Both the position numbers and the translations under genes were made by a program. From the NCBI GenBank assembly GCA_018432235.1, contig JAHDLO010000011.1, positions 62,001 through 126,000 on the forward strand: 64,000 nt of DNA, in the 5' to 3' direction. The DNA is from Clostridiaceae bacterium. GTDB taxonomy: Bacteria; Bacillota; Clostridia; Peptostreptococcales; Natronincolaceae. The notes under the pieces were generated by a model. That model was not told the origin of the DNA, did not search any database, and worked only from the letters and a program-made list of their open reading frames with translations. Of the stretch, positions 17,925-27,328 are shown in pieces (the stretch's first letter is position 1; each line of letters starts with the position of its first letter).

Positions 17925-19295
17925 TTAGGCTAAAGCCCCTTCCTTATGCTCTATAACCTTCCGCTGCCAATTGCCCTGAAGATATATGGCATAGCCCAGC
18001 ATACAGACAAACAAATTGCTTAGGACCATGGCATACCATACAGAGCTGGAGCCCCAGGAGGCAAACCGCTTAAACAGCACAATCATGGGAATTCTAAAGC
18101 ACCAGAGCCTGCCGATGTCCATTGCCATAGCATATATGGTATGGCCTGAGCCCTGGAAGGTACCCACCAGTATTTGAAAGATACCCATAAGGGGAAGACC
18201 TAAGGAAATTAAATGGGTGTATTGTATACCTTCGGCTAAAACCAATGGGTCAGTTGCAAAAACCCCAACCGTTATTTTTGCTGCACTAAATAGGAGAAAT
18301 GCCCCTATTGACATGATGATAGTTGACATAATCACACTTGTCTTGAAGGCCTCCTTTGCCCTTGGAACATTATTGGCACCTAGGTTTTGGCCTATGATGG
18401 TGGCAATTGAGCTACCAATGCCGCTTGCCGGCATGAGCACCAAGGAGTTGATTCGGTTTCCTACGGTAAAGGCAGCCAATGTAGCTTCACCATAGGAGAT
18501 AACAAAGCCGTTAAGTATTATAAATCCAAGAGCTGAAGCTGATTGTCCCAGTGATGCAGGGAGCCCTACCTTTATGATCTTGACTAAAAGCGCCTTGTTC
18601 AGCTTAAGGGTTTTTCTTGTTATATGAACACCGGCTTTATCAGCGAAAAGTGAGTATATGGCATATAGGGCGAAAATCGCTCTGGAAAATATAGTGGCAT
18701 AAGCGGCACCCTTTATACCCAGTCCAAGCTTAAAGATAAATATTGGGTCCAGAATGATATTTAACACAACGCCACAGACGTTTAAAATAGTTGGTGTTAC
18801 GGTGTCTCCTTGGCCTTGCTTAATAGCGTTGTATACGAAAAAGAGGTACATAATCGGCATATCCCAGAACATAATGCTGAGGTAGTCGGTGCTGGCCTTT
18901 AAAAGCTCCCCCTTGCCTCCTATCATGCGTATCAGATATGGTGTCAAAAAATAACCTACAATACCTAAAACTACGGATAATATAAAGGAAAAGGAAAATA
19001 ATTGTCCTGCTATTTTTCCGGCCTCATCCTTATTTTCAGAGCCTATGTATTGGGATATCAGGGCAGTTCCAGCTACATTCATGCCCATTCCGAGGGAAAT
19101 AATAAGATAGATAAAGGGAAAAACAAGCCCCATTGCAGCCAGCTCCACCGATCCGATTTTACTAACCCAATAGGTGTCCCCTAAATTGTATAGGGTTTGT
19201 ATCAGATTGTTAGCCATTAAAGGAGCCGCTAGGGTTAGTATGACCCGCCACATTTTTCCCTCTAGTATAAATTTTCGCTTATTGTTGTGCTTCAT
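17925..19295 (-). CDS. MATE family multidrug/Na+ efflux transporter
   Basis: A 456-residue polytopic membrane protein with about 12 predicted transmembrane segments in two MatE halves. Typical family segments include LAAPLMANNLIQTLYNLGDT at the N-terminus and GLPASLGQSASALGFIILNG at the start of the second half. It would expel drugs or toxic organic cations using Na+ or H+. The ATG at 19295 is preferred because GGAGGG lies just upstream; an in-frame ATG sits 12 bases earlier. Substrate unknown. Confidence 0.9.
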   Translation of the reverse strand: MKHNNKRKFILEGKMWRVILTLAAPLMANNLIQTLYNLGDTYWVSKIGSVELAAMGLVFPFIYLIISLGMGMNVAGTALISQYIGSENKDEAGKIAGQLFSFSFILSVVLGIVGYFLTPYLIRMIGGKGELLKASTDYLSIMFWDMPIMYLFFVYNAIKQGQGDTVTPTILNVCGVVLNIILDPIFIFKLGLGIKGAAYATIFSRAIFALYAIYSLFADKAGVHITRKTLKLNKALLVKIIKVGLPASLGQSASALGFIILNGFVISYGEATLAAFTVGNRINSLVLMPASGIGSSIATIIGQNLGANNVPRAKEAFKTSVIMSTIIMSIGAFLLFSAAKITVGVFATDPLVLAEGIQYTHLISLGLPLMGIFQILVGTFQGSGHTIYAMAMDIGRLWCFRIPMIVLFKRFASWGSSSVWYAMVLSNLFVCMLGYAIYLQGNWQRKVIEHKEGALA

Positions 19296-19393
19296 ATAGC
19301 CCTCCATTTATTATTTAGATTTACTAAATATATTATATCACCAAATCAAATCAGATGAAAAACCTTTTCAGAATTTTTTAAATAGAAAAAGAA

Positions 19394-19425
19394 AAAAACC
19401 ATTTTTCTGTTGAAAAACGGTTTTT
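19394..19425 (+). terminator. Hairpin between the MATE promoter region and the next minus gene
   Basis: AAAAACCATTTTTC and GAAAAACGGTTTTT can pair around TGTT, giving a T-tailed hairpin on both strands. It probably ends the minus-strand small gene transcript (19529-19732). Confidence 0.5.
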
Positions 19426-19528
19426 AAGAAAAAGTAAAAGTGGGGGGACCACTTTTATTTGTTATAATATATTACCTTAGGTTGAATAGTATTTCTGTGA
19501 TTCTTGTCACTTTCTTAAGTCTTATGCA

Positions 19529-19732
19529 TTATTCAAGCTCGTAGGTAAAGGGATATACTTCATCCGGCTCCTTTTCAAGCCTTGCAGCAAAGGTGTCGGC
19601 CTTTATTTCCTCAATAACACCATTTGGGCTATGGATTTTTACATTCCAAACCTCGCCGTCCCTTTCAATAAGCAAATCTGCTGCATAAATGGAGCCGTCA
19701 GCCAGCTTAATTTTTCCTTTTTTCCATGGCAT
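19529..19732 (-). CDS. Small conserved-looking hypothetical protein
   Basis: A 67-residue protein with alternating strands and acidic charge (GKIKLADGSIYAADLLIERD near the start). The start is the ATG at 19732, which has AGAAGGGAG correctly placed; the longer open frame upstream has none. I do not recognise the family. It is divergent from the ferritin-like gene and separated from it by about 130 bases. No signal peptide or membrane segment. Confidence 0.6.
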   Translation of the reverse strand: MPWKKGKIKLADGSIYAADLLIERDGEVWNVKIHSPNGVIEEIKADTFAARLEKEPDEVYPFTYELE

Positions 19733-19861
19733 AAAACCACTCCCTTCTAAATATATCTTTTCCCACCTTAAAATTAATATAAGTTTTTTTCTAAAAGTGT
19801 AAAATCTTATACAGGATAAAGGCCGCCAACCAGACAAAAAATAAGCTTGGAGGCGATTAAA

Positions 19862-20296
19862 ATGACTGATGAAAATTTTGAAACGCTCAATGAGGTATTA
19901 AAGGGTGAGCATATGGCTATTGAAGGCTATGAGAATGCCATGTCTGCCATAGAGGATAAAAAAATTATTAAGGCTTTAGAGGAAATAAATAAGCAGCATA
20001 AAAAGCATGCACTGGAAATAACCGACAGAATCGTGCAAATGGGTGGTAGACCAGAGGGTGGCACAGGGCTGGCGGGAATGATGTCTGGAGTGATGCTAAA
20101 GGCTAGGGGCGCCTTTCAGACCGACAGGGAGCTTTTGGAGGAGCTTTATCAGGGTGAGAGTATTGGAATTAATAGCGTTAAGAAGGTAATTAAGGAGGAG
20201 CTGGATAGTTCTAGCCTTGATATAATGAAAAAAATTCTTCAAACTGATGAAGCCCATCTTGAAAAGCTTTTTAAGCTAATCCATTTCAACAATTAA
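19862..20296 (+). CDS. Ferritin-like (DUF2383-type) four-helix protein
   Basis: A 144-residue helical protein. The first helix contains LKGEHMAIEGYENA, and later EEINKQHKKHALEI and LLEELYQGESIGINSV. The spacing of Glu and His residues resembles the ferritin-like two-metal site of the DUF2383 group. A metal-binding or stress role is inferred. The ATG at 19862 after GGAGG is used. A terminator follows within 5 bases. Confidence 0.7.
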   Translation: MTDENFETLNEVLKGEHMAIEGYENAMSAIEDKKIIKALEEINKQHKKHALEITDRIVQMGGRPEGGTGLAGMMSGVMLKARGAFQTDRELLEELYQGESIGINSVKKVIKEELDSSSLDIMKKILQTDEAHLEKLFKLIHFNN

Positions 20297-20298
20297 AT

Positions 20299-20325
20299 AA
20301 AACCACCTAAATGGTGGTTTTATTT
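20299..20325. terminator. Bidirectional terminator
   Basis: AAAACCACC and GGTGGTTTT pair around a short loop, with T tails on both strands, between convergent genes. Confidence 0.8.
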
Positions 20326-20328
20326 ATG

Positions 20329-22281
20329 CTAAAGTCTTTCAATTTTACAGAAGCAATGATTATATATAGCCTGATTGCCTATATCAGAAAAGCCCTTAGG
20401 TGTCAAATTGTTAATTCCCTGTGACTTAAGCCACCAGCCCTCATAAATATATATAACATCTCGCCTTACATCGGCGGTGGCAGAGGCCATACACTTTATT
20501 TCGCCGGTTATGGACCTTACCTTCACAATGTCACCATCGGATATCATCAAATCCTTTAATAGCTCCTCATTGCAGTAGACTTTGGGTAGCTGCTTCACCT
20601 TTTCTCTATAATGCTGGGAGTGCAAGGAGTCCTTAGGATGTAGGGTTAAAAGCTGAAGGGGGTATTCGTCATTGGCGTACGATGCCCTTAAGACCTCAAT
20701 ATGGGGATTAATAAATGAAAATTTTCTGGAGGGTGTTGAAAAAACTTTGTTTTCCCATGGCACCTCGTTACCCTTCAGCTTCAGGTTTTGACCCTTCATT
20801 TCCTCTAAGGTCATACCGGTGTTGCTCAAAAGAGGTGCCAATGCTCTTTCGAGATAATACCTTTCATTGGGATATTTATTTGAAAACTCACAAAGCTTCA
20901 TGTATTCGCTCAGGCTTTTAAATATCTGGAACTCGCTTCTAACCTCCTCTGGCGGGTCTAAAGCTCTCTCGGAGAAATTGAAATATGAATGCCACATAGA
21001 GGAGAAAAGGAAGTCCTCCTCCTCGAAAATATGCGTACAGGGAAGGAAGTAATCAGAATTATCGGCGGTATCCGTTAAAAAATGATCTATAGTAACCTTA
21101 AAGGGGATACTTCTGAAGGCCTCAAGGCTTTTTGATGTATTTGGCAGCTGAACAAGGGGATTTCCTCTGGTAACGAATATTGCCTTAATTTCCTGGGGTC
21201 TTTCAGTAAGTATATAGTCAGCAAAGTTAGATTTCACGAAGGTAGGTCCTTCTCCAGAAGGTGTGTTATTGGCATACTGCCAGTCAATCCACTGGTTGAT
21301 GTACTGATTTGCATAGTTTACACCACCGCCTGAAATACCGATATTCCCAGTCAAGGCCCCGAGAGCATCTATAAGCCTGATATTATTTCCACCATTGGGG
21401 TAACGCTGAAGGCCATAGCCTAAAATTATGGAGGAGGGACTAAGACCTGCATAAAGCTCTGTTAGCTGGTTAAGCTCAGCCTCAGATAAGCCGGTTTCTA
21501 AAATCAGCTCCTGCAGAGACAGTCTATCCAGCTGGGCCTTATAATTTTCAAAGCCTTCACTATATTTTGATACAAAGGCAGTATCGCATAAGCCTCTTTC
21601 CAGGATAAGCTTAGCCATGGCCATTGCCAGAAGGCCGTCGGCGTGGGGCTTTATCTGATAAAAATGGGTTGAAAGGGAGGCTGTAGCCGTCCGAACAGGG
21701 TCTATTAGTACGATATTGCTGCCTCTCTTTTTCGCCTCCTGAAGGAAGGGGACAAGATGCACATTAGTATAAACAGGGTTTCTGCCCCATATGATTATTG
21801 TCTTTGCGTTCAAATGATCGACGGGATCATGGCTGAGAACCTTGCCAAAGTCAGAAAGCTGAGCCTCTATACCGGCACCCCAGCAAAGGCTCCCAACAGA
21901 TTTTGTTATGCCGCCTAAGCTGTTGAAGAAGGCCTTGTCTATATTTTTAAGAAGTCCACAATGGCCTGCGTCACTAAGGTGGATAATTGAAGAGGGGCCT
22001 TCGTTATTCAATAGCTGAATCAGCCTATCACCTATTTCTTTAATTGCCTCCTGCCATTGGATAGGCCGCCATTCACCATCAACCTTTTTCATAGGTCTGG
22101 TTAGCCTCTCGGTACTGTTTCGTTGAGAGAGGTGCTGCAGACCTTTTTGACATAGAAAGCCTCTGGTTATAGGATGCTCCTTATCGCCGTCAATAGACAT
22201 GTTGTTATCATCATCTATAGTGACAACAATACTGCAACGATCCCAGCAATCTAAGGAACAGACGCTTTTATACTTTTTCAT
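20329..22281 (-). CDS. Molybdopterin oxidoreductase (DMSO reductase family)
   Basis: A 650-residue catalytic subunit. The N-terminal 4Fe-4S site is CSLDCWDRC (C8, C12, C16) with a fourth Cys in FLCQKG near residue 44. SVGSLCWGAGIEA near residue 135 holds the likely metal-ligand Cys. The C-terminal molybdopterin-dinucleotide domain starts around 545 (LLTLHPKDSLHSQHY). It has no twin-arginine signal, so it is cytoplasmic. No FeS-subunit or membrane-anchor gene adjoins it, and the substrate cannot be inferred. It is divergent from tpx. Confidence 0.9.
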   Translation of the reverse strand: MKKYKSVCSLDCWDRCSIVVTIDDDNNMSIDGDKEHPITRGFLCQKGLQHLSQRNSTERLTRPMKKVDGEWRPIQWQEAIKEIGDRLIQLLNNEGPSSIIHLSDAGHCGLLKNIDKAFFNSLGGITKSVGSLCWGAGIEAQLSDFGKVLSHDPVDHLNAKTIIIWGRNPVYTNVHLVPFLQEAKKRGSNIVLIDPVRTATASLSTHFYQIKPHADGLLAMAMAKLILERGLCDTAFVSKYSEGFENYKAQLDRLSLQELILETGLSEAELNQLTELYAGLSPSSIILGYGLQRYPNGGNNIRLIDALGALTGNIGISGGGVNYANQYINQWIDWQYANNTPSGEGPTFVKSNFADYILTERPQEIKAIFVTRGNPLVQLPNTSKSLEAFRSIPFKVTIDHFLTDTADNSDYFLPCTHIFEEEDFLFSSMWHSYFNFSERALDPPEEVRSEFQIFKSLSEYMKLCEFSNKYPNERYYLERALAPLLSNTGMTLEEMKGQNLKLKGNEVPWENKVFSTPSRKFSFINPHIEVLRASYANDEYPLQLLTLHPKDSLHSQHYREKVKQLPKVYCNEELLKDLMISDGDIVKVRSITGEIKCMASATADVRRDVIYIYEGWWLKSQGINNLTPKGFSDIGNQAIYNHCFCKIERL

Positions 22282-22470
22282 GCTTTATCCCCCTTCAAAA
22301 ATGTATACGCTAATTTTATCATAATTAAATGCCATACAAAAGAGATGGGAATAGTTAATACAAACTATAATGAATGATTGAAATAAAATTTACTGGGTAT
22401 AGGATAGTAAAAAGATACAAACAAGCGAGGTGTCATTATTAAAATGAAGAGAAGAGAAGGTTTAATAACA

Positions 22471-22962
22471 ATGAAGGGCAATGCAGTAACCTTGTTGGGG
22501 GAAGAGATAAAGGTGGGGGCTAAGGCTCCTGATTTTGAAGCCACTACCAAGGAATTGACTCCCTTTGGATTAAAGGAGCTTGCCGGCAGGGTTAAGCTGA
22601 TTAGTGTCGTTCCCTCCATTGATACTGGGGTATGTGATTTGCAGACAATGACCTTCAATGAGGAGGCTGCAAAGCTTAAGGATGCAATGTTTGTTACAAT
22701 TAGTATGGACCTACCCTTTGCATTAAATAGATATTGTGCTGCAAAGGGAATTGAAAATATCATTACCGTTTCAGACCATAAATTGGCTTCCTTTGGCTTA
22801 AACTATGGATTCCTTATGGAGGAGCTGAGGCTTTTGGCAAGAGGGATTGTGATATTGGACAAGGAGGATAACGTCGCCTACGTGGAATATGTAAAGGAAG
22901 TATCTACCCATCCGGATTATGATCGGGCACTGGAGGCTGTAAAGCAGCTGCTGGAAAAATAA
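22471..22962 (+). CDS. tpx: Thiol peroxidase (Tpx-type peroxiredoxin)
   Basis: A 163-residue atypical 2-Cys peroxiredoxin. The peroxidatic Cys is in PSIDTGVCDLQT and the resolving Cys in ALNRYCAAKGIENI. It reduces H2O2 and alkyl peroxides using thioredoxin. ATG 22471 matches the family N-terminus (KGN.VTLLG); an upstream in-frame ATG at 22444 has a similar ribosome site and would add nine residues. A very strong hairpin terminates the gene. Confidence 0.93.
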   Translation: MKGNAVTLLGEEIKVGAKAPDFEATTKELTPFGLKELAGRVKLISVVPSIDTGVCDLQTMTFNEEAAKLKDAMFVTISMDLPFALNRYCAAKGIENIITVSDHKLASFGLNYGFLMEELRLLARGIVILDKEDNVAYVEYVKEVSTHPDYDRALEAVKQLLEK

Positions 22963-22973
22963 ATCGTAAAGCG

Positions 22974-23012
22974 TATAAAGAGGAAGACGATAATCGTCTT
23001 CCTCTTTATTTA
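22974..23012 (+). terminator. Terminator of tpx
   Basis: A 14-bp perfect stem (AAAGAGGAAGACGA / TCGTCTTCCTCTTT) with a 3-base centre, followed by ATTTATT. Confidence 0.9.
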
Positions 23013-23017
23013 TGGAC

Positions 23018-23075
23018 AAAGGAACACAGGGTTCCTTCGGAAAACGAACGTGGCGAAGGCACTTTTGCTATGATT
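23018..23075 (+). repeat. Partial, decayed copy of the GTGGCGAAGCCAC structured repeat
   Basis: AAAGGAACACAGGGTTCCTT followed by AAACGAACGTGGCGAAGGCACTTTTG corresponds to the 3' half of the repeats at 41487 and 62802. The final hairpin carries a mismatch (GGCAC instead of GCCAC), so this copy looks degraded. The rest of 23076-23351 is AT-rich; I see no gene in it. Confidence 0.7.
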
Positions 23076-23351
23076 GTTACTAGATTTAGCACTTTATGTC
23101 ACTTGAAATGCTGGATAGATGGCGGTATATTATTAGACAGCGGGAGTTAATGGGAGGCTATAACGATATTTAAATCGGAACATTATCTATTTTTTAACGA
23201 TAATCATACTAGAAGGAATATAATCATTGTAGTAGAATAGTATTAATTAGTCGTAAATTTCTGAACTTTTATAGAAGAGAACTATTAACTAGAAAAAATT
23301 ACTTAAATATAACCCACTAAAGTTAAATCTATATGAATGGAGTTGGTGATT

Positions 23352-25298
23352 ATGGAAAAGAAACCTTACATTCAAAGATCCCATGAAAGATGTATACAAT
23401 TAGGGGTTGAATATTCAAGGATTTATAGCTCAAGAATTTTAAAGGATGAAGCCCTGAGAAAGAGGATGGAGGATAACCGAGAGCTGATTATAACCGCAGG
23501 ACCCTTTATGGAGCAGCTATATAACTTTGTTAAAGGCTCAGGGTTCTTTGCTATCCTGACTGACGGTGAAGGCTGCATATTAAATGTCATCGGAGACGAG
23601 GATGTGCTGGAGATAGCCTTCCGCCTGGAGATGATACCTGGCGCCTTTATGGGGGAAGAGCATATAGGCACCAATGCCATGGGAACCGCATTGGCAGAAG
23701 GCACTCCTGTCCAGATTTCGGAGGAGGAGCACTTTGTTACTGCTTATCATCAATGGACCTGTTCTGCCGCACCTATCAGGGATTACCATGGAAAAATTAT
23801 AGGCACACTGGATTTAACTGGCTCCAGCAGTCTGGTTCATTCCCATACTCTGGGCATGGTGGTGGCAGCGGTAAATGCTATCGAGCATATGTTAAAAATT
23901 AAGGATATAAACAGCAAACTGGTGGTGGCTAAAAAGTCCATAGAAACCATTATAGATTCCATAACAGCAGGGATATTTACCGTTGGCCCTAAGGGCTACA
24001 TTAAAACAGTAAATAAAACAGTTATTGACATGCTGGGCTATACTCAGGATGAAATGGTTGGGATGAAGATATATGAAATTCTGGAGGGATGGTCGGGAAT
24101 CCAGGAATCTGTGGGAAAACGAATACATTATCTAGAAGAGGAATCCTATATTAAGGGGAAAAATGAAAAGGTTCACAGTGCCCTAAGTGCATATCCTATA
24201 CTGGACAAAGAGGGGAAAATGCAGGGGGTTGTGTGTGTTATTAAGGAGCTCAAGCGTATGAGAAAGCTTGCGAATAAAATGATCGGCAAACAGGCTATCT
24301 ATACCTTTGACAATATAGTGGGACGCTGTGAGAGATTTGAACGGATAATTAACTATGCAAAGAAGATTGCAGATAGTCCTTCAACAGTATTGATTTCAGG
24401 CGAAAGCGGCACAGGAAAAGAGGTGTTTGCCCAGTCCATACACAACTATAGTAGCAGAAGAGAGGAGCCCTTTGTTCCTCTGAATTGTGGTGCAATACCA
24501 AGAAATCTGATTGAGTCGGAGCTTTTCGGCTATGAGGATGGCGCCTTTACTGGAGCAAAACGGGGAGGTCATCTTGGAAAATTTGAGCTGGCTGACGGAG
24601 GGACATTATTCCTCGACGAGATTGGCGAGATGCCCCTGGATATGCAGACCCGCCTGTTGAGGGTTCTAGAGGAGAGCAAGCTTTTCAGGGTCGGGGGAAA
24701 TAAGGAGATAGAGGTAAATGTAAGAATCATTGCAGCTACCAATAAGGATTTAAAGAAGGAGGTAGAGAAGGGCAGCTTTAGGAAGGACCTCTATTATCGT
24801 CTGAATGTGTTGCCTTTAAAGCTTCTGCCCTTGAGGGAAAGAAAAGAAGATATCATTTTATTGATAGATTACTTTATGATCGTTAAGGCACTGAAGCTGG
24901 GTAAGACACCGGTTACTCTACCCCAGCAGGTTGTAGAACGGATGATCAATTATCCTTGGCCAGGAAATATAAGGGAGCTGGAAAATAGAATAGAGCATAT
25001 CATAAATACCCAAAACTATTCCTTCATTTGGGAGTTTGCAGATCAGGCTGTCAGTAGTCCGCAATACCCCAGCTTCTCCATAGAAGAAGAAAAGCTGGAT
25101 GATATTGAGAAGAAGCATATTGAATTCATACTAATGAAGTATGAGGGCAATATCAGCTCAGCAGCTGAAGCACTGGGAATAGGCAGAAATACCTTATACA
25201 GGAAAATGAAGAAATATCATATTAATTGTTCTGAAATGGCGCATTGTTCCGAAACGGAACAACAAAAAGATGAAAAATTGTATCGTTTTGGAACATAG
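23352..25298 (+). CDS. Sigma-54-dependent transcriptional activator (AcoR-like: GAF-PAS-AAA+-Fis)
   Basis: A 648-residue regulator. The N-terminal GAF-type sensor (~50-190), typical of AcoR, includes GEEHIGTNAMGTALAEG. A PAS domain follows (~195-290), then the AAA+ core with Walker A GESGTGKEVFAQ, the sigma-54-contacting GAFTGA (in YEDGAFTGAKRGG) and Walker B TLFLDEIGEMP. A Fis-type helix-turn-helix (AAEALGIGRNTLYRKMKKY) closes it. The ATG at 23352 has GGTG upstream; ATG 23337 is an alternative. It lies next to a -24/-12 promoter driving AOR, which is its probable target. The sensed ligand is unknown, possibly an aldehyde-related metabolite. Confidence 0.92.
   Translation: MEKKPYIQRSHERCIQLGVEYSRIYSSRILKDEALRKRMEDNRELIITAGPFMEQLYNFVKGSGFFAILTDGEGCILNVIGDEDVLEIAFRLEMIPGAFMGEEHIGTNAMGTALAEGTPVQISEEEHFVTAYHQWTCSAAPIRDYHGKIIGTLDLTGSSSLVHSHTLGMVVAAVNAIEHMLKIKDINSKLVVAKKSIETIIDSITAGIFTVGPKGYIKTVNKTVIDMLGYTQDEMVGMKIYEILEGWSGIQESVGKRIHYLEEESYIKGKNEKVHSALSAYPILDKEGKMQGVVCVIKELKRMRKLANKMIGKQAIYTFDNIVGRCERFERIINYAKKIADSPSTVLISGESGTGKEVFAQSIHNYSSRREEPFVPLNCGAIPRNLIESELFGYEDGAFTGAKRGGHLGKFELADGGTLFLDEIGEMPLDMQTRLLRVLEESKLFRVGGNKEIEVNVRIIAATNKDLKKEVEKGSFRKDLYYRLNVLPLKLLPLRERKEDIILLIDYFMIVKALKLGKTPVTLPQQVVERMINYPWPGNIRELENRIEHIINTQNYSFIWEFADQAVSSPQYPSFSIEEEKLDDIEKKHIEFILMKYEGNISSAAEALGIGRNTLYRKMKKYHINCSEMAHCSETEQQKDEKLYRFGT
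25227..25296 (+). promoter_or_regulatory. Enhancer (UAS) dyads for the sigma-54 activator, inside its own 3' end
   Basis: A perfect 8-bp inverted repeat, TTGTTCCG-AAA-CGGAACAA, spans 25244-25262. A second, imperfect one, TTGTATCGTTTTGGAACAT, spans 25278-25296, 34 bases away (about three helical turns). A weaker TTGTTCTGAAATGGCGCA lies at 25227. They sit ~110-160 bases before the -24/-12 element, the usual enhancer distance. Confidence 0.65.
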
Positions 25299-25305
25299 CA
25301 TGCTT

Positions 25306-25338
25306 AACCACCATAATTTTATGGTGGTTTTATTTTTA
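25306..25338 (+). terminator. Terminator of the activator gene
   Basis: AACCACCAT and ATGGTGGTT form a 9-bp stem followed by TTATTTTTAT. Confidence 0.85.
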
Positions 25339-25404
25339 TAGCTTTTAAGCGATTGAAATGGCTATGGAAGCACAAACTGTTTAATTGAGGAAATCTTAAT
25401 ACAA

Positions 25405-25420
25405 TGGCATGGATATTGCA
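25405..25420 (+). promoter_or_regulatory. Sigma-54 (-24/-12) promoter of the AOR gene
   Basis: TGGCATGGATATTGCA matches TGGCAY-N5-TTGCW, with exactly 10 bases between the GG and GC dinucleotides. It is 40 bases before the AOR start codon and downstream of the enhancer dyads. Confidence 0.85.
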
Positions 25421-25459
25421 ATAAATAGGCATATATTATTAAATAAGGAGGACGAAAAT

Positions 25460-27253
25460 ATGTACGGATATAATAATAAGGTTTTAAGAGTCAATCTCAC
25501 TGAAAAGAGCTTTAAAACCGAAGCGCTAAATTTGGATTTAGCTAAGAAGTTTTTAGGCGGTAGGGGCTTAGGCGAAAAGTATCTAATGGATGAAATCGAT
25601 CCCACAATTGATGCTCTTAGTACTGAAAACAAGCTGATATTTGTAACAGGACCTTTAAGCGGTACACCTACACCTACAGGTGGAAGATACATGGTGGTTA
25701 CAAAATCACCTCTAACAGGTACAGTTGCCAGTTCAAACTCAGGCGGTCGCTGGGGTGCAGAGCTGAAGATGGCAGGCTACGATATGATAATTATTGAAGG
25801 TAAGGCAGATAAGCCTGTTTATATTTATATTCAGGATGATGAGGTTACCATTAAGGATGCAGGACATTTATGGGGTAAATATACTTCTGAGACAACTGAA
25901 ATCCTAACAAAGGAATTGGGAGACAAGGTGAAAATCGCCAACATTGGTCCCGCAGGAGAAAAATTATCAAGAATTGCTTCAGTAATGAATGATTTAGATC
26001 GTGCTGCCGGTAGATCAGGGGTTGGCGCAGTCATGGGTTCCAAGAACTTAAAGGCGATTGCCGTAAGAGGTACAGGTAAGGTTGCAGTAGCAAGTCCTGA
26101 CAAATTAAAGGAAGTCGTTGCCAGCTGCAATAAGAAAATAAGAGAAAATGGCGTTACAGGACAGGGTTTACCAACCTATGGTACTGCGGTGCTTGTAAAT
26201 ATCATCAACGAAAATGGCGTGTTTCCGAAGCATAATTTCCAGGAATCAAGCTTTAGTGAGGCTGAGGCCATCAGTGGTGAGACCTTAGCAGATAAGTACT
26301 TAATAAAGCGTGTTGGCTGCTATGGATGTCCTATTGCCTGTGGTCGTCATTGCAAGGTTGACGATCTAGAGGCCGGAGGACCAGAGTATGAGACAATTTG
26401 GGGCTTTGGCGCAGACTGCGGCGTTTCAGATTTAGGTATGGTTATAAAGGCCAACTTCTGGTCAAATGAGATGGGCATGGATACCATATCTGCATCAACC
26501 ACTATAGCAGCAGCTATGGAGCTATATCAAAAAGGCTACATTAAAGAAGAGGACACTGATGGAATGCCTTTAGAGTTTGGTAATGCTGAGGCAGTTTTAG
26601 AATGGACTAAGCGAATGGGCTTAAGAGAAGGCTTCGGTGACAAGCTGGCGGATGGCTCCTACAGATTATGTGATTCCTATGGGGTACCGGAGCTTTCAAT
26701 GTCGGTTAAAAAGCAAGAGCTTCCTGCTTATGATCCAAGAGCAATCCAAGGTCAGGGCTTGGCATATGCAACCTCCAATAGAGGTGGTTGTCACGTTAGA
26801 GCATATCTTATCTCACCTGAGATTTTAGGATTACCTGAGAAGCTGGATAGATTCTCATTAGAAGGAAAATCCACATGGGTTAAGATATTCCAAGACTTAA
26901 CTGCAGCTATAGATGCTACGGGCCTTTGCTTATTCACCTCCTTTGCTTTAGGAGCAGATGATTATGCGGCATTATATAGTGCTGTTACAGGCATAGAGAT
27001 AACCGGAGAGGATGTATTATTGGCCGGTGAAAGAGTATGGAATATTGAAAAGGTCTTCAATCTTGCGGCCGGTATTACTCCTGCTGAGGATACCCTACCT
27101 AAGCGATTGCTGGAGGAGGGCATTACCGACGGTCCTTCTAAGGGCAATGTTGCAAGATTAAGTGAATTACTGCCTGCATACTATGCTGAAAGAGGCTGGA
27201 ATGAGGAAGGCATACCAACAGATGAAAGACTACAATTATTAGGCCTAAAATAA
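25460..27253 (+). CDS. aor: Tungsten-containing aldehyde:ferredoxin oxidoreductase
   Basis: A 597-residue AOR-family enzyme that oxidises aldehydes to acids (or the reverse) with ferredoxin. Domain 1 has GGRGLGEKYL and SNSGGRWGAELKMAGYD around the bis-pterin tungsten site. The 4Fe-4S ligands are in CYGCPIACGRHC near residue 290 (CX2CX3C pattern), with the fourth Cys in ATGLCLFTS near residue 480. Length matches the Pyrococcus enzyme. A GGAGG site precedes ATG 25460. A sigma-54 promoter lies upstream and its maturase genes lie downstream. In an amino-acid fermenter it likely handles aldehydes derived from 2-oxo acids. Confidence 0.94.
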   Translation: MYGYNNKVLRVNLTEKSFKTEALNLDLAKKFLGGRGLGEKYLMDEIDPTIDALSTENKLIFVTGPLSGTPTPTGGRYMVVTKSPLTGTVASSNSGGRWGAELKMAGYDMIIIEGKADKPVYIYIQDDEVTIKDAGHLWGKYTSETTEILTKELGDKVKIANIGPAGEKLSRIASVMNDLDRAAGRSGVGAVMGSKNLKAIAVRGTGKVAVASPDKLKEVVASCNKKIRENGVTGQGLPTYGTAVLVNIINENGVFPKHNFQESSFSEAEAISGETLADKYLIKRVGCYGCPIACGRHCKVDDLEAGGPEYETIWGFGADCGVSDLGMVIKANFWSNEMGMDTISASTTIAAAMELYQKGYIKEEDTDGMPLEFGNAEAVLEWTKRMGLREGFGDKLADGSYRLCDSYGVPELSMSVKKQELPAYDPRAIQGQGLAYATSNRGGCHVRAYLISPEILGLPEKLDRFSLEGKSTWVKIFQDLTAAIDATGLCLFTSFALGADDYAALYSAVTGIEITGEDVLLAGERVWNIEKVFNLAAGITPAEDTLPKRLLEEGITDGPSKGNVARLSELLPAYYAERGWNEEGIPTDERLQLLGLK

Positions 27254-27264
27254 ATAGATTCAAT

Positions 27265-27304
27265 ACAACTGAAGAGCTTCCCAGGAAGCTCTTCAGTTGT
27301 ATTA
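27265..27304 (+). terminator. Strong hairpin between AOR and its maturase gene
   Basis: A perfect ~17-bp stem (ACAACTGAAGAGCTTCC with its complement around CAG), followed by only ATTAATTA. It may reduce rather than abolish read-through into the maturase gene, or stabilise the AOR message. Confidence 0.7.
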
Positions 27305-27328
27305 ATTATGATTTAAGGAGACGACATT

